A stretch of DNA of 64,000 bases from Winogradskyella echinorum (GTDB taxonomy: Bacteria; Bacteroidota; Bacteroidia; Flavobacteriales; Flavobacteriaceae). Every line of letters begins with the position of its first letter. The stretch's first letter is position 1. Shown piece after piece: positions 17,584 to 26,998 of the stretch. The translations under genes were made by a program, and so were the position numbers. The stretch spans positions 62,001 through 126,000 of the forward strand of contig NZ_JACOQD010000001.1 in assembly GCF_014297365.1 (NCBI RefSeq), in the 5' to 3' direction. The notes beneath the pieces were generated by a model, which was not told the origin of the DNA, ran no database searches, and saw nothing but the letters and a program-made list of their open reading frames with translations.

Positions 17584-18843
17584 ATGTGTTTTAAGGTTTT
17601 CAAAAATACAGTTTTATTATTAGTCTTGGTAGTCCTTTCTTGTGGTTCTAAAACTAAGAATGATATGTCTTCAAATAATGAGATTCTGAAACAAGTTCAG
17701 AATGACACCACAATTCAAGAAGACAAAAAAATTATTGTTGGAGCTAATAGAACGGAAGAGTATTTACCACTTCTTAAAGGAAAACGTATTGGTGTAGTGG
17801 CTAATCAGACTTCAGTTATTTTTAAAGAGGGCGAAGAGAATATATCTTATACCCATTTAATTGATTCTTTATTATCACTCAAAATAAACATTAAAAAAGT
17901 GTTTGCCCCAGAACACGGGTTTAGAGGCACTGCAGATGCTGGTGAGTTGGTAAAAGATGGTAAAGACACCAATACAGGATTAGCTATTTATTCACTTCAT
18001 GGTAAACACAAAAAACCCACAGACGCACTACTAAAAGACATTGACATCATGGTTTTTGATATACAAGATGTTGGTGTTCGTTTCTACACTTATATTTCTA
18101 CATTACATTATGTTATGGAAGCTTGTGCAGAACAAAATATTCCACTTATAATTTTAGACCGACCGAATCCTAATGGTAATTATATTGATGGTCCTATTTT
18201 AGAAAAGGAACATAGCAGCTTTTTAGGCATGCATCCTATTCCTTTAGTTCATGGTATGACTTTAGGCGAATACGCAAAAATGATTAATGGTGAATCTTGG
18301 CTTGCCAATGGTGTAACCTGCGATATTACAATTATAGAAATAGAGAATTATACACATGATTCATCTTATAGTTTACCACTTAGACCATCACCTAATTTAC
18401 CAAACGATCAGTCGATAATTTTATACCCTAGTTTAGGTTTGTTTGAAGGCACAGATATTAATGCTGGTAGAGGTACTGAGTTTCAGTTTCAGCGTTATGG
18501 TTCACCGTTTTTAGATAAGAACCACTATCAGTTTAGTTATACTCCTATCGCTAATTTCGGCGCAAAATATCCTAAACACCAAAATGAAATTTGTTATGGT
18601 GTAGATTTATCTAAAGTGAAAGCCGAAAGGCATTTTACTTTAAAATATATTATGGATGCGTACAACCATGCTACTGATAAATCTAAAGTTTTTAATACCC
18701 ATAATTTTACAGCACATGCTGGCACTGAAAAATTACAAAAACAAATAGAAGCTGGTTTAAGTGAAACTGAAATTAAAGCGAGTTGGCAAGATGGTTTAAA
18801 CGCTTATAAAAAAACACGAAGCAAGTATTTAATTTACAATTAG
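17584..18843 (+). CDS. namZ: NamZ-like exo-beta-N-acetylmuramidase (DUF1343) lipoprotein
   Basis: This 419-residue lipoprotein (LVLVVLSCGSK) carries a DUF1343 domain, the family of NamZ (GH171), which removes terminal N-acetylmuramic acid from peptidoglycan fragments. Conserved blocks seen are FAPEHGFRG, FDIQDVGVRFYTYISTL, LDRPNPNG and HGMTLGEYAKM. Between the lipobox and the domain there is a variable linker that includes NEILKQVQND, encoded by a perfect 7-bp palindrome (17684-17702) that looks like an inserted repeat. The start lies 8 bases from the divergent permease start. Cell-wall recycling is the likely role; the family assignment is strong. Confidence 0.92.
   Translation: MCFKVFKNTVLLLVLVVLSCGSKTKNDMSSNNEILKQVQNDTTIQEDKKIIVGANRTEEYLPLLKGKRIGVVANQTSVIFKEGEENISYTHLIDSLLSLKINIKKVFAPEHGFRGTADAGELVKDGKDTNTGLAIYSLHGKHKKPTDALLKDIDIMVFDIQDVGVRFYTYISTLHYVMEACAEQNIPLIILDRPNPNGNYIDGPILEKEHSSFLGMHPIPLVHGMTLGEYAKMINGESWLANGVTCDITIIEIENYTHDSSYSLPLRPSPNLPNDQSIILYPSLGLFEGTDINAGRGTEFQFQRYGSPFLDKNHYQFSYTPIANFGAKYPKHQNEICYGVDLSKVKAERHFTLKYIMDAYNHATDKSKVFNTHNFTAHAGTEKLQKQIEAGLSETEIKASWQDGLNAYKKTRSKYLIYN
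17684..17702. repeat. Short palindrome inserted in the namZ linker
   Basis: TTCTGAAACAAGTTCAGAA has perfect 7-base arms and lies in frame in the lipoprotein linker, giving ILKQVQN. Similar palindromic elements are scattered in flavobacterial genomes from my general knowledge; copy number in this genome cannot be measured here. Confidence 0.5.
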
Positions 18844-19275
18844 TTATTCGTTGTTTGCATGCACTACCCTTACAGGCTCAACAGCAACAATATCTTCAGC
18901 AATAACTTCCTCTGGAGTTTCTTTAGGAATATCCTTTAAAATTCTAACCACGAAAACGATTCGCATTGGTGACTGTATAGCTACAAATACATGTTTTCCT
19001 TTAGACAATTTATTTAAAGGAAGCCTATAATATGTAGTATCTACTAGAAAATCTAGCTCTCTTCCGTATTCTTTATTTATAGAATATAAGTAGTTAATCT
19101 TCTTGTCACTTTTAAGAATAAGTGTGTCTTTAGTTTTATTTAAATAATGTAATAAACCTTTAGCTTGTATATTTCTATTTTTTTCAAGTTTTGCATATCC
19201 CTCTTGTGCTTGAAGTGTAAAGCTTAATAAAAATACGAGGATTAGAACGAGACAGATACGGATTAAATTTTTCAA
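18844..19275 (-). CDS. Exported protein of unknown function
   Basis: This 143-residue protein has a clear signal peptide (CLVLILVFLLSFTLQAQ) and a basic, mostly beta-strand core. A Pro/Glu/Val-rich tail (PKETPEEVIAEDIVAVEPV) ends the protein. No lipobox and no catalytic motif are seen. Its stop directly abuts the convergent namZ stop with no terminator between them. It is probably periplasmic, and its function is unknown. Confidence 0.75.
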   Translation of the reverse strand: MKNLIRICLVLILVFLLSFTLQAQEGYAKLEKNRNIQAKGLLHYLNKTKDTLILKSDKKINYLYSINKEYGRELDFLVDTTYYRLPLNKLSKGKHVFVAIQSPMRIVFVVRILKDIPKETPEEVIAEDIVAVEPVRVVHANNE

Positions 19276-19436
19276 TGCATGTAGAAACTTAAGTTAAACT
19301 CTATTACTTTAACTCAACATTAATTAATCAATCCGTAGTAAACATAATTGGTTTTAATTCAAAATTTGCAGAACATCTACCAACTGCAAAAATATTAGAG
19401 GAATGGTATTTTTTGTTAACAAGTCTGTTAATAACT

Positions 19437-20330
19437 CTATTTTTTAAGGATTTCAATCAGTGTATTTGGGTAGTCTGTTATAATACCATCTACTTGCCAC
19501 GATATCAGTCGTTTCATGTCTTCTTCCTTATTTACAGTCCATGGAATAATTTGAAAACCTTTAACTCGATGCGCATTAATTGCTTCTTCAGTTAATAATT
19601 TAAAATAAGGACTTATAATATCTGGTTTATAAGACATCTTATTCATTTTTGTTAAGATATTCTCATTCTCATCAACCAAAAGAGCAACTACCATAGTTGG
19701 AGATTGCTTTTTTATTTCCTCTAAAATTTCAATATCAAAAGATTGTAAATTAACACGATTAAACATTCCATGTTTTTCTATTTCATCTAAAACTATCTTA
19801 ACATAAGCATTTGGCTGTGGTGTATAAACACCATAATATGCTAGTTCAGATTTAACTTCAATATTAAATTTAACATTAGAATTATTAAATTTTACTAGTT
19901 CAAAAACTTCAGCTAAAAGTGGTTTGTAGGTTTTAAACTTTTCTTGCTTTGGATAGGTTGGATGAAATTTAGTACCGCAATCAAAGGCTTTTATTTCCTC
20001 ATAAGTCATCTCATAAAGGTTATATGTCATTTTTAACGAATCTGGGATTTCTTCACCTTTTGGATTAAGACAAATTGTAGGATTCATATAAGGCTCGTGA
20101 GAAACCACAACCTTATTATCTTTTGTAATTGCTATATCTAATTCTAAGGTGTTTACTCCTAAATCTATAGCTTTTTGAAACGCTAGTAGAGAATTTTCTG
20201 GAAGTAACCCTCGACAACCTCTATGACCTTGTATGTCTATTTGTTTTTTTGAATTACAGCTCATAAACAGAGTAATTAAAATAATAAATGAACTATTTCT
20301 CAACATCTGCAGAAAGTGTTGGTTTTTCAT
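19437..20330 (-). CDS. Glycerophosphodiester phosphodiesterase lipoprotein
   Basis: This 297-residue GDPD-family protein hydrolyses glycerophosphodiesters to glycerol 3-phosphate and an alcohol. The TIM-barrel motifs are HRGCRGLLPENSLLAF (about 36-51), the metal-binding LELDIAITKD, VVVSHE, and IITDYPN near the end. A lipoprotein-type signal (FIILITLFMSCNSKK) places it in the periplasm or outer membrane. The N-terminus overlaps the upstream hydroxylase gene by 38 bases; the internal ATG at 20306 (MLRNSS) cuts the overlap to 14 and gives a better signal peptide. It is probably co-transcribed with the hydroxylase. Confidence 0.93.
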   Translation of the reverse strand: MKNQHFLQMLRNSSFIILITLFMSCNSKKQIDIQGHRGCRGLLPENSLLAFQKAIDLGVNTLELDIAITKDNKVVVSHEPYMNPTICLNPKGEEIPDSLKMTYNLYEMTYEEIKAFDCGTKFHPTYPKQEKFKTYKPLLAEVFELVKFNNSNVKFNIEVKSELAYYGVYTPQPNAYVKIVLDEIEKHGMFNRVNLQSFDIEILEEIKKQSPTMVVALLVDENENILTKMNKMSYKPDIISPYFKLLTEEAINAHRVKGFQIIPWTVNKEEDMKRLISWQVDGIITDYPNTLIEILKK

Positions 20331-21135
20331 ACTTCTGAAAAGGTTGTTTTAGCAATTCTTTTATACTACTATTTTTTATTTCATCTGGAAATACATCAAC
20401 ACCATACACCAAATCTTCTCTTTCCATATACATGTAGGTTCCAAATATACGATCCCAAATACTAAATATATTACCATAATTAGAATCTGTATAAGGTAAT
20501 CTATAATGGTGATGTGTTTTGTGCATATCTGGCGATACAATAACATAACTCAATGCTTTATCTAAACCTTTAGACATTTTGATATTAGCATGTGTAAATT
20601 GAGTAAATATTAAAGACATAGACTGATACAAAAACACTAAAGCTATTGGTGTACCTACTACGAAAACACCAAGCAATGTAAACGCAAATCTAATAAGACT
20701 TTCTATTGGGTGATGCCTATTGGCAGTGGTTGTATCTACTTTATGATCTGTATGATGTACCAAATGCACCATCCAAAGCGGTTTTACCTTATGCTCAACA
20801 AAATGTGCGAGATAGGCTCCAAAAAAATCAAGCAACAAAAGTCCCAGCAAAGCATATAACCATAGTGGCATCTCTGGAAACCAATTAATAATACCAAAAT
20901 CATTAGCCTTTACCCAATCTGCGGTAGCTAATAATAAAAACGCCAATGCAAAATTGATAATTATTGTTGTTAGTGTAAAAAAGAGGTTTGGTAAGGCATG
21001 TTTCCATTTTTTGTATTTAAACTTAAATAAAGGCACACCTCCTTCTAAAAGCCAAAAAAATGTGAGACCACCAACTAAAATAAGGCTTCTATGCGATGAA
21101 GGAATAGTCTCGAAATAAGTTATTATACTCTCCAA
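20293..21135 (-). CDS. Fatty acid hydroxylase / sterol desaturase family membrane protein
   Basis: This 280-residue membrane diiron oxygenase has the three histidine clusters of the family: HFVEH, HLVHHTDH with the nearby NRHHP, and HKTHHHY. Four or five hydrophobic segments precede and separate them. The SNYGNIFSIWDRIFGTY stretch is the usual conserved C-terminal block. Bacteroidota members may hydroxylate membrane lipids such as ornithine lipids or fatty acids; the substrate cannot be deduced. It lies between an exported protein (5-base gap) and the overlapping GDPD gene, consistent with a lipid-related operon. Confidence 0.92.
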   Translation of the reverse strand: MESIITYFETIPSSHRSLILVGGLTFFWLLEGGVPLFKFKYKKWKHALPNLFFTLTTIIINFALAFLLLATADWVKANDFGIINWFPEMPLWLYALLGLLLLDFFGAYLAHFVEHKVKPLWMVHLVHHTDHKVDTTTANRHHPIESLIRFAFTLLGVFVVGTPIALVFLYQSMSLIFTQFTHANIKMSKGLDKALSYVIVSPDMHKTHHHYRLPYTDSNYGNIFSIWDRIFGTYMYMEREDLVYGVDVFPDEIKNSSIKELLKQPFQKYEKPTLSADVEK

Positions 21136-21140
21136 TAGAT

Positions 21141-22043
21141 CTAAGAATTAAGATTAATAATGAGTTGTGCTTTTTTCAAATTTACTGAAGAAACTTCAAC
21201 CTTCCATATTTTAGTGTTTTTTTCATTTTCTAAAATACTATAGGCAGTGTAATATAAAAAAGCAATAAATGTTCTATTTTTATTCTGAATGCTTTCTGCA
21301 TCCATTTTCTTCAATTGCCTCAATACTTTTTTGGGGCGTTTTAACAATAAATATTGCTGCAGTTCTAGCAAGTCGCATCGTTGTTGCAATAGTAATTGAT
21401 CTTCTTTAATTTCCTTTTTTGTTAAGGCTTTTGCTTCATCAATATAAACGCTCGATAAAGTCAATAAGTCTGACCTTAGGTTTTCATTTACATACATAGA
21501 AAAATCTAAATATTTTGAAGCCAAATAATAGGCAGAATAAAATGATTTTTCGGTTTGGTAACCTTTTAGTTCTGGAGTTATAAATGTTGTACTTAAACTA
21601 TATTTCTGAATAATTTTTGTAATGTTTTGTATATCCTCAGAATATGAATTGGATATATTTAAAATGTTTCCATTGACATCCATAATTTTAATAGAGTTGT
21701 CATTAAATTTATCAATATATCTCTGGCTACGTTTACCCTTAACTTCATAATACATTAGCCCATATTTATCCTCACTAACAATAACTGGCACAAAATGTTC
21801 CCAAATAAGTGGACTCACCTCTTCGTCTGTAAATAAATTTTCAATATATACAAGGTTTCCTTTATCATCATCCACAAATATTGGATAAGGATACTCTGTA
21901 GCCCCTTCCCAAACCATAAGTACCATTTTGTTTTGTACCAAAGCTAGTTTTTGAGCGATATCTAAATCCGTCATCCAAGCTTGAGCAAATGAAATATTGA
22001 CCGCAAATAGTATAAATAGAGATTTTAAGAAGAGGTTTTTCAT
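21141..22043 (-). CDS. Exported thioredoxin-fold-like protein without CxxC
   Basis: This 300-residue protein has a signal peptide (LFILFAVNISFAQ). Residues 22-120 (KLALVQNKMVLMVWEGATEY to FVPVIVSEDKYGLMYYEV) resemble thioredoxin-like proteins with a DUF255/thioredoxin_7 flavour, but the CxxC is absent. The second half is helical and Leu/Lys-rich. It starts a probable three-gene operon with the fatty acid hydroxylase and GDPD. Function unknown; a periplasmic role is likely. Confidence 0.7.
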   Translation of the reverse strand: MKNLFLKSLFILFAVNISFAQAWMTDLDIAQKLALVQNKMVLMVWEGATEYPYPIFVDDDKGNLVYIENLFTDEEVSPLIWEHFVPVIVSEDKYGLMYYEVKGKRSQRYIDKFNDNSIKIMDVNGNILNISNSYSEDIQNITKIIQKYSLSTTFITPELKGYQTEKSFYSAYYLASKYLDFSMYVNENLRSDLLTLSSVYIDEAKALTKKEIKEDQLLLQQRCDLLELQQYLLLKRPKKVLRQLKKMDAESIQNKNRTFIAFLYYTAYSILENEKNTKIWKVEVSSVNLKKAQLIINLNS

Positions 22044-22092
22044 GTTATTTTTTTATTCAATATCTCATCAAAAATTATTCCGAATCCAAATA

Positions 22093-22587
22093 TTACAATT
22101 GAATTCGTTTTTTCATTTCTTCAACAATATTATATGCAGCCGGACAAATAGCCACATTCTTTAATGTTAGGTTAGATATTTGTTGAAACTTCTTTCTGTC
22201 TGTATGCGGAAATTCTCTGCAAGCTTTTGGTCTCACTTCATAAATAGAACAAAAATTATCTGCACCTAAAAACGTACATGGTACGGACTGTAAAACGTAA
22301 TCATTTTCTTCGTCTAGACGTAAGTAAGTTTCAATAAACTGTTGTGCTTTCATTTTAAATGACTTTGCTATACGTTGTATATCTTTATCTGTAAATAAAG
22401 GCCCTGTGGTTTTACAACAATTGGCACAATCTAAACAATCGGTTCTTTCAAACTCCTCTTCGTGCAACTCTTGCATTAGATAATCTAACTGCTTTGGCGG
22501 CTTCTTTTTTAGCTTAGCAAAAAAGGTTTTGTTTTCCTTATGCTTATCTTTGGCGAGCTTTGGAAGATTATTGATTTGGTCTTGCAT
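22093..22587 (-). CDS. YkgJ family cysteine-cluster protein
   Basis: This 164-residue protein has the zinc/iron chelating CxxCxxCC-type domain: TDCLDCANCCKTTGPLF, then VPCTFLGADNFCSIYEVRPKACREFP. The 8-Cys spacing matches the YkgJ/UPF0153 family (possible Fe-S or Zn binding; function poorly defined). A Lys-rich N-terminus (KDKHKENKTFFAKLKKKPP) is cytosolic in character. It diverges from the methyltransferase gene, with the palindrome at 22618-22636 in between. Confidence 0.9.
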   Translation of the reverse strand: MQDQINNLPKLAKDKHKENKTFFAKLKKKPPKQLDYLMQELHEEEFERTDCLDCANCCKTTGPLFTDKDIQRIAKSFKMKAQQFIETYLRLDEENDYVLQSVPCTFLGADNFCSIYEVRPKACREFPHTDRKKFQQISNLTLKNVAICPAAYNIVEEMKKRIQL

Positions 22588-22617
22588 AAAACAAATTTAA
22601 CTAAAGTTCTCGATACA

Positions 22618-22636
22618 ATTTCGATAAAATCGAAAT
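22618..22636. repeat. Short intergenic palindrome
   Basis: ATTTCGATAAAATCGAAAT has perfect 8-base arms around AAA and lies in the divergent spacer between the cysteine-cluster and methyltransferase genes, only 23 bases before the latter's start. It may be a dispersed repeat or an operator. Confidence 0.5.
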
Positions 22637-22658
22637 CACTCAAAATGACACAAAAAAT

Positions 22659-23336
22659 ATGAATAAGGATATCTTCGGAAAAGCATTATTAGATTACCAA
22701 TCAGGAAATTATTCTGAAGATATTATTACTTGGACCAACATTTCTGATAAAGACGAATTACCACTTCCCTATTTATTTAGAGATTATTTTGAAATGCCAA
22801 AAATCGAACAAAAAGCTCTACAACTAACAAAAGGAACTATTTTAGATGTTGGTTGTGGTGCCGGAAGTCATAGTTTGTATTTACAACAAAAAGGGTTTAA
22901 AGTTAAAGCCATTGACAGCTCCAAAGGCGCAATTGAAGTTGCTAAACAACGTGGTGTTTTAAATACTGAATTAAAGCCTCTTTTAGAGGAAACTCAATCG
23001 TTTGACACTATTCTATTATTAATGAATGGCACAGGAATTTTTGAAGAATTAGCTCAAGTTTCTAATTACTTGAAGCATTTAAAATCGCTCTTGAATCCTA
23101 ATGGCCAAATCTTAATAGATTCCTCTGATATTTCTTATATGTATGATGAATATTACTCCGAACGCTATTTTGGTGAACTCAATTATTTCATCAGTTATAA
23201 AGGTGAACAAGAAGCACCAATGAAATGGTTATATATCGATTTTGAAACTTTAAATACGGCTTGCCAAACGGTTGGCTTAAAATGTGAGAAGGTTATGGAT
23301 GGTGAGCATTTTGATTATTTGGCTAGGATTTCTTGA
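22659..23336 (+). CDS. Class I SAM-dependent methyltransferase
   Basis: This 225-residue protein has a Rossmann-type motif I, ILDVGCGAGSHSLYLQ (about 62-77), then motif II KVKAIDSSKGAI and motif IV DTILLLMNGTG. The N-terminal FGKALLDYQSGNYSEDIITWT and PLPYLFRDYFEMP are typical of a small flavobacterial methyltransferase subgroup. The substrate is unknown. The gene stands alone between divergent and convergent neighbours. Confidence 0.9.
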   Translation: MNKDIFGKALLDYQSGNYSEDIITWTNISDKDELPLPYLFRDYFEMPKIEQKALQLTKGTILDVGCGAGSHSLYLQQKGFKVKAIDSSKGAIEVAKQRGVLNTELKPLLEETQSFDTILLLMNGTGIFEELAQVSNYLKHLKSLLNPNGQILIDSSDISYMYDEYYSERYFGELNYFISYKGEQEAPMKWLYIDFETLNTACQTVGLKCEKVMDGEHFDYLARIS

Positions 23337-23412
23337 GTTGTTACATTGAGATTCGCGGAGTTTCACAGAATTTCACTTAGTAAAACACTGTTTAAACCTT
23401 TTATACTAAATA

Positions 23413-25029
23413 TTACTGCACCTCACCTCCAACTACAGTCTTCAGCACTTTAATATTAGGAATCTCATTAGCATCAACCGTCATAATATCTTTATCTAAC
23501 ATAATAAAATCAGCAAACTTACCCACTTCGATACTTCCCTTTTCGTTTTCTTCAAAATTAGAATAGGCCGCCCAAATCGTCATTCCCCTTAACGTTTCTT
23601 CTCTACTCAAGGCATTTTCCATTTGAAAACCTCCTTCAGGATACTGCTCTAAATCTTGTCTGGCAACAGCCGCATAAAAGGTTAAAAACGGACTTACGCG
23701 CTCTACCGGAAAATCGGTACCAAGAGCTACTTTTCCATAAGCTTTTAATAATTGCTTATAGGCATAAGCTCCTTTTATACGCTCTTCACCTACGCGATCT
23801 TCTGCCCAATACATATCACTTGTTGCATGAGTTGGTTGTATCGATGGCATTACATTTTTATATAAATCGAAATCTTCTGGAGATACTATTTGCGCATGTT
23901 CTACTCTCCAACGTCTATCGCTTTTTCCCTTTAATACTTTATTGTAGGTTTGCAGTACAGCATGATTTGCTGAATCTCCAATAGCATGTGTATTCATTTG
24001 ATAATCTGAGTTTGCTATGCGCTCAGCAGACTTATTCAGTGTTTCTAAATCTGTAACCATTAAACCCAAATGCCCAGGTTTATCCGAATAAGGTTTTCTT
24101 AGCATTGCACCTCTCGAACCTAATGCTCCATCTGCATAAAACTTAAATGATCGTACATTAAGTCGGTCTGTTTTTATGATTCCTTTACCTAAAAAGTAAT
24201 CTAGATTGTCTTCTGAGGCTGAAACCATAGCATACACTCGCATTTTTAAATCACCAGTGTTTTGCAAACTATCAATGAGTTCTATAGCATACTGTCCTAA
24301 TCCAGCATCATCAACAGTTGTTAAGCCCAAATCAAAACATGTTTTCTGAGCTTCTAAAAGAGCATTAACAGCATCTTTTCGTGTTGATTCTGGCCAATGC
24401 TCCATTACCAAAAATTCTGCATTATCTACTAATACACCTGTGAGTTCTCCATTTTCAATAACAACTTCTCCACCTTCAACTTTACTGTTTACAGTAACAT
24501 TACCCATATCTAAAGCCGCTTGGTTACATAAAATTGCGTGACCATCAATTCGTGTTAGTGCAATTGGCGTATTAGGAAATAGTTTATCTAATAGTTTTTT
24601 ATTTGGAAACTTCTTTTCTTCCCAATCGTTCTGATCCCAGCCTCTTCCTAATATAAAATCATTTTTTCTTTTATTCTGAAAATCTAAAACCCGCTTTACA
24701 ACCTCATCAAAACTTGTTGTTCCGACTAAGTCCACGGCTTGTTCATTGAACCCTAAACCTAAAAAGTGGCAGTGTGCATCTATTAATCCAGGCACAATGG
24801 TTTTACCATCTGCATTAATAGCATATTTAACTTCATACTTATCCTCAATGTCACTGCTATTTCCTACCTCAATTATTTTCCCATCTTTTACAGCAAATGC
24901 TTCAGCTTTACTAAAAGCCTCATCTACGGTGTAAATATTTGCATTTGTAACTATTAAGTCTGCTTCTTGTTTGTCTGTTTGACATGAAAGAATGGTGATA
25001 AGAGTTACAATTGAGAGTAGTTTTTTCAT
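23413..25029 (-). CDS. Amidohydrolase (YtcJ-like) lipoprotein
   Basis: This 538-residue amidohydrolase-3 family protein has a lipoprotein signal (MKKLLSIVTLITILSCQTDK). The HxH metal motif is in PGLIDAHCHFLGLG (about 82-95); further ligands are in NTHAIGDSANH, WRVEHAQ and ALGTDFPVE. Length and motifs match exported YtcJ-like N-acyl or amide hydrolases. Bacteroidota carry several, with unknown natural substrates. It is a single gene; the palindrome-like element at 25052-25071 lies just upstream. Confidence 0.9.
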   Translation of the reverse strand: MKKLLSIVTLITILSCQTDKQEADLIVTNANIYTVDEAFSKAEAFAVKDGKIIEVGNSSDIEDKYEVKYAINADGKTIVPGLIDAHCHFLGLGFNEQAVDLVGTTSFDEVVKRVLDFQNKRKNDFILGRGWDQNDWEEKKFPNKKLLDKLFPNTPIALTRIDGHAILCNQAALDMGNVTVNSKVEGGEVVIENGELTGVLVDNAEFLVMEHWPESTRKDAVNALLEAQKTCFDLGLTTVDDAGLGQYAIELIDSLQNTGDLKMRVYAMVSASEDNLDYFLGKGIIKTDRLNVRSFKFYADGALGSRGAMLRKPYSDKPGHLGLMVTDLETLNKSAERIANSDYQMNTHAIGDSANHAVLQTYNKVLKGKSDRRWRVEHAQIVSPEDFDLYKNVMPSIQPTHATSDMYWAEDRVGEERIKGAYAYKQLLKAYGKVALGTDFPVERVSPFLTFYAAVARQDLEQYPEGGFQMENALSREETLRGMTIWAAYSNFEENEKGSIEVGKFADFIMLDKDIMTVDANEIPNIKVLKTVVGGEVQ

Positions 25030-25051
25030 GCTATATATTATTTAAAATTAA

Positions 25052-25071
25052 GGTCTCGACTACGCTCGACC
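25052..25071. repeat. Short imperfect palindrome upstream of amidohydrolase
   Basis: GGTCTCGACTACGCTCGACC folds around TCGA and GGTC/GACC elements and is GC-rich compared with its surroundings, standing out as a possible dispersed repeat. It lies between the amidohydrolase start and the terminator of the barrel gene. Confidence 0.45.
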
Positions 25072-25103
25072 AGACAGAATTATTAATTATTGTAAAAATA
25101 AGA

Positions 25104-25128
25104 AAAGCATTCCGATTTGGAATGCTTT
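25104..25128 (-). terminator. Terminator after the outer-membrane barrel gene
   Basis: AAAGCATTCC and GGAATGCTTT form a perfect 10-base stem around a GATTT loop, about 60 bases past the stop codon of the barrel gene. The downstream T run is short, so termination is probable rather than certain. Confidence 0.7.
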
Positions 25129-25188
25129 AAAATATCTTGAATTACAGATGCTAGCTAAAAACAAGAAAGCTTAGCTATACTCTACGTG

Positions 25189-26916
25189 TTAAAAATCAAA
25201 TTGATAAGTAGCACCTGCTAAGAATTGGATACTCTGCACAGGGAAATTTGCCCATCTGTTATAATCTTGATTCGCTATGTTATTAACCTTACCAAAAACT
25301 GAAAGTTGCTCATTGATTTTATAACCCAAATGCGCGTTAGCATCTAAATAACTATCTAATGTATAATTCGTTGGCTCTAGATTTAGTAAAGTGCCTGTGT
25401 AATTACTTCTATCTTTACGCTCACCAACATAATACAGACTACCGCCAGCATACCACTTTTCTGAAATTTGATAATCTAAAAAGACAGATCCTGTAACGTC
25501 TGGTAGATTCCAAGCTTCAGCTTGCTCATCAACGTTATAATTAAAATATTCTCCTTTAATACCCAACGTGAAATTTCTATTTACGTCTATACTTAATTCA
25601 CCAGCAACCGAAAATGTTTTTACATCATCGTATACGACTCCAAAAGAATTACTGTATTGATAATCTTCTTCTTGCGTATCCGAAATCTCATTAATTCTAT
25701 ATAAAGCTTTGCTTTCTTCCGCATAATAATTCCCCTTAATGTTATAGCTCACATTGTTAGATAATTTTCCTTTTAAGCCAACAAAAGCTTTGTATTGTTG
25801 ATTTGTTGGTAACACAAATAATGTTGGTGACACAAAAGGATTTGTATTAGCAAAGTCGTAATATGAATTTTGAATTAAGTCTCCTTTAAGCCCTCCATAA
25901 GCGATAACTATTTCATCCACTAATCGATAGGATGCTTCAATATTTGGGTAAATAAAGAATTTGTTATTACTAAATTCTGTATCATTTAGATATACCAGTT
26001 TTACACCCAAATCAATAGTTAAATCGTCTTGAGTCATTCGGTATGATGGTGCTAATCCAAAAGCTACATTACCATACCTTAATTCTTCATCTACATTATA
26101 ATTTCTATCAAAACTTCCTCCAATATAATCTATGGAAAATTCGGTATTAATAGTTTCTCCTTGTATTGGTAAATCGAAACTTGTTTTAGCTACAAAACGA
26201 TTTTCTCCAGAGTTCTGGTTATCTCCAAAGCGTCTAAAACGTACACTACCATCTTTTATAATGGCATCATCGAACTTTAATTTACCTCCAACATAAAAAC
26301 TATTAAAAGAATGCCCTGGATCAATCATATCTATTTGATCTTGTGTAAATGTATCTGATGGCAAACCATACCAATTATAAGTTTGCAAATCGAAACCTGC
26401 ATCTACTTTCCAAGAAAAATCTCTTAGCTTTTGAGAATAATGAACGTTTAAACTTGTCTTAGAAAAGTTGTCATCTAATTCTATATCTTCAATGCCTCCA
26501 GCGGAAGAATGATGACTAAAATAACCACCAACATTTTCACCACTATTTAACTCATGGTTTAGGTAGACCTCACCTAAAACAGAAGTATAAGTTCCTACGC
26601 CTAATGACGCATAATTATCGTAAAGTTTCACAAATTTTGCTTTATCAACTTTTGCTGCTTTTCCTTTAGCAGGAGTAAAGGTGGAGGCTACAGGTATAGA
26701 AAAAATATTGTATTTCACTTCCTTTTTCTTAACCACACTAGAATCATTTAATTGCGGAGTGTCTTTTATTTTAAAGGCATCAGATATTGTAGGTGTATAT
26801 GGTTTTACAACATTTACAACTTGGTCGTCTATGGTGTCCTTTGTTCGTTCTTGGGCAAATACAAAATTTAAAGAACTTGTTATGGTGATTATAAAAATTA
26901 AAAACTTGATTTTCAT
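25189..26916 (-). CDS. Outer-membrane beta-barrel protein, TonB-receptor-like without plug
   Basis: This 575-residue protein has a signal peptide (FLIFIITITSSLNFVFAQ). After a linker with VVKPYTPTISDAFKI, alternating strands run to the C-terminal aromatic end (QSIQFLAGATYQFDF). The barrel resembles the C-terminal half of TonB-dependent receptors (YAGGSLYYVGERKDR, LDANAHLGYKINEQLSVFGKVNNIANQDYNRW), but no plug domain is present. It follows a 1007-residue TPR protein by about 80 bases; this pairing suggests a joint envelope complex. The transported or bound partner is unknown. Confidence 0.82.
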   Translation of the reverse strand: MKIKFLIFIITITSSLNFVFAQERTKDTIDDQVVNVVKPYTPTISDAFKIKDTPQLNDSSVVKKKEVKYNIFSIPVASTFTPAKGKAAKVDKAKFVKLYDNYASLGVGTYTSVLGEVYLNHELNSGENVGGYFSHHSSAGGIEDIELDDNFSKTSLNVHYSQKLRDFSWKVDAGFDLQTYNWYGLPSDTFTQDQIDMIDPGHSFNSFYVGGKLKFDDAIIKDGSVRFRRFGDNQNSGENRFVAKTSFDLPIQGETINTEFSIDYIGGSFDRNYNVDEELRYGNVAFGLAPSYRMTQDDLTIDLGVKLVYLNDTEFSNNKFFIYPNIEASYRLVDEIVIAYGGLKGDLIQNSYYDFANTNPFVSPTLFVLPTNQQYKAFVGLKGKLSNNVSYNIKGNYYAEESKALYRINEISDTQEEDYQYSNSFGVVYDDVKTFSVAGELSIDVNRNFTLGIKGEYFNYNVDEQAEAWNLPDVTGSVFLDYQISEKWYAGGSLYYVGERKDRSNYTGTLLNLEPTNYTLDSYLDANAHLGYKINEQLSVFGKVNNIANQDYNRWANFPVQSIQFLAGATYQFDF

Positions 26917-26998
26917 ATTTAATATTTTGATTACAAATATTTGACGATTATTAAGGTTTATTCTTCAGTTGAGCTCTGCTCAGTGACCAAAAAAGGGT

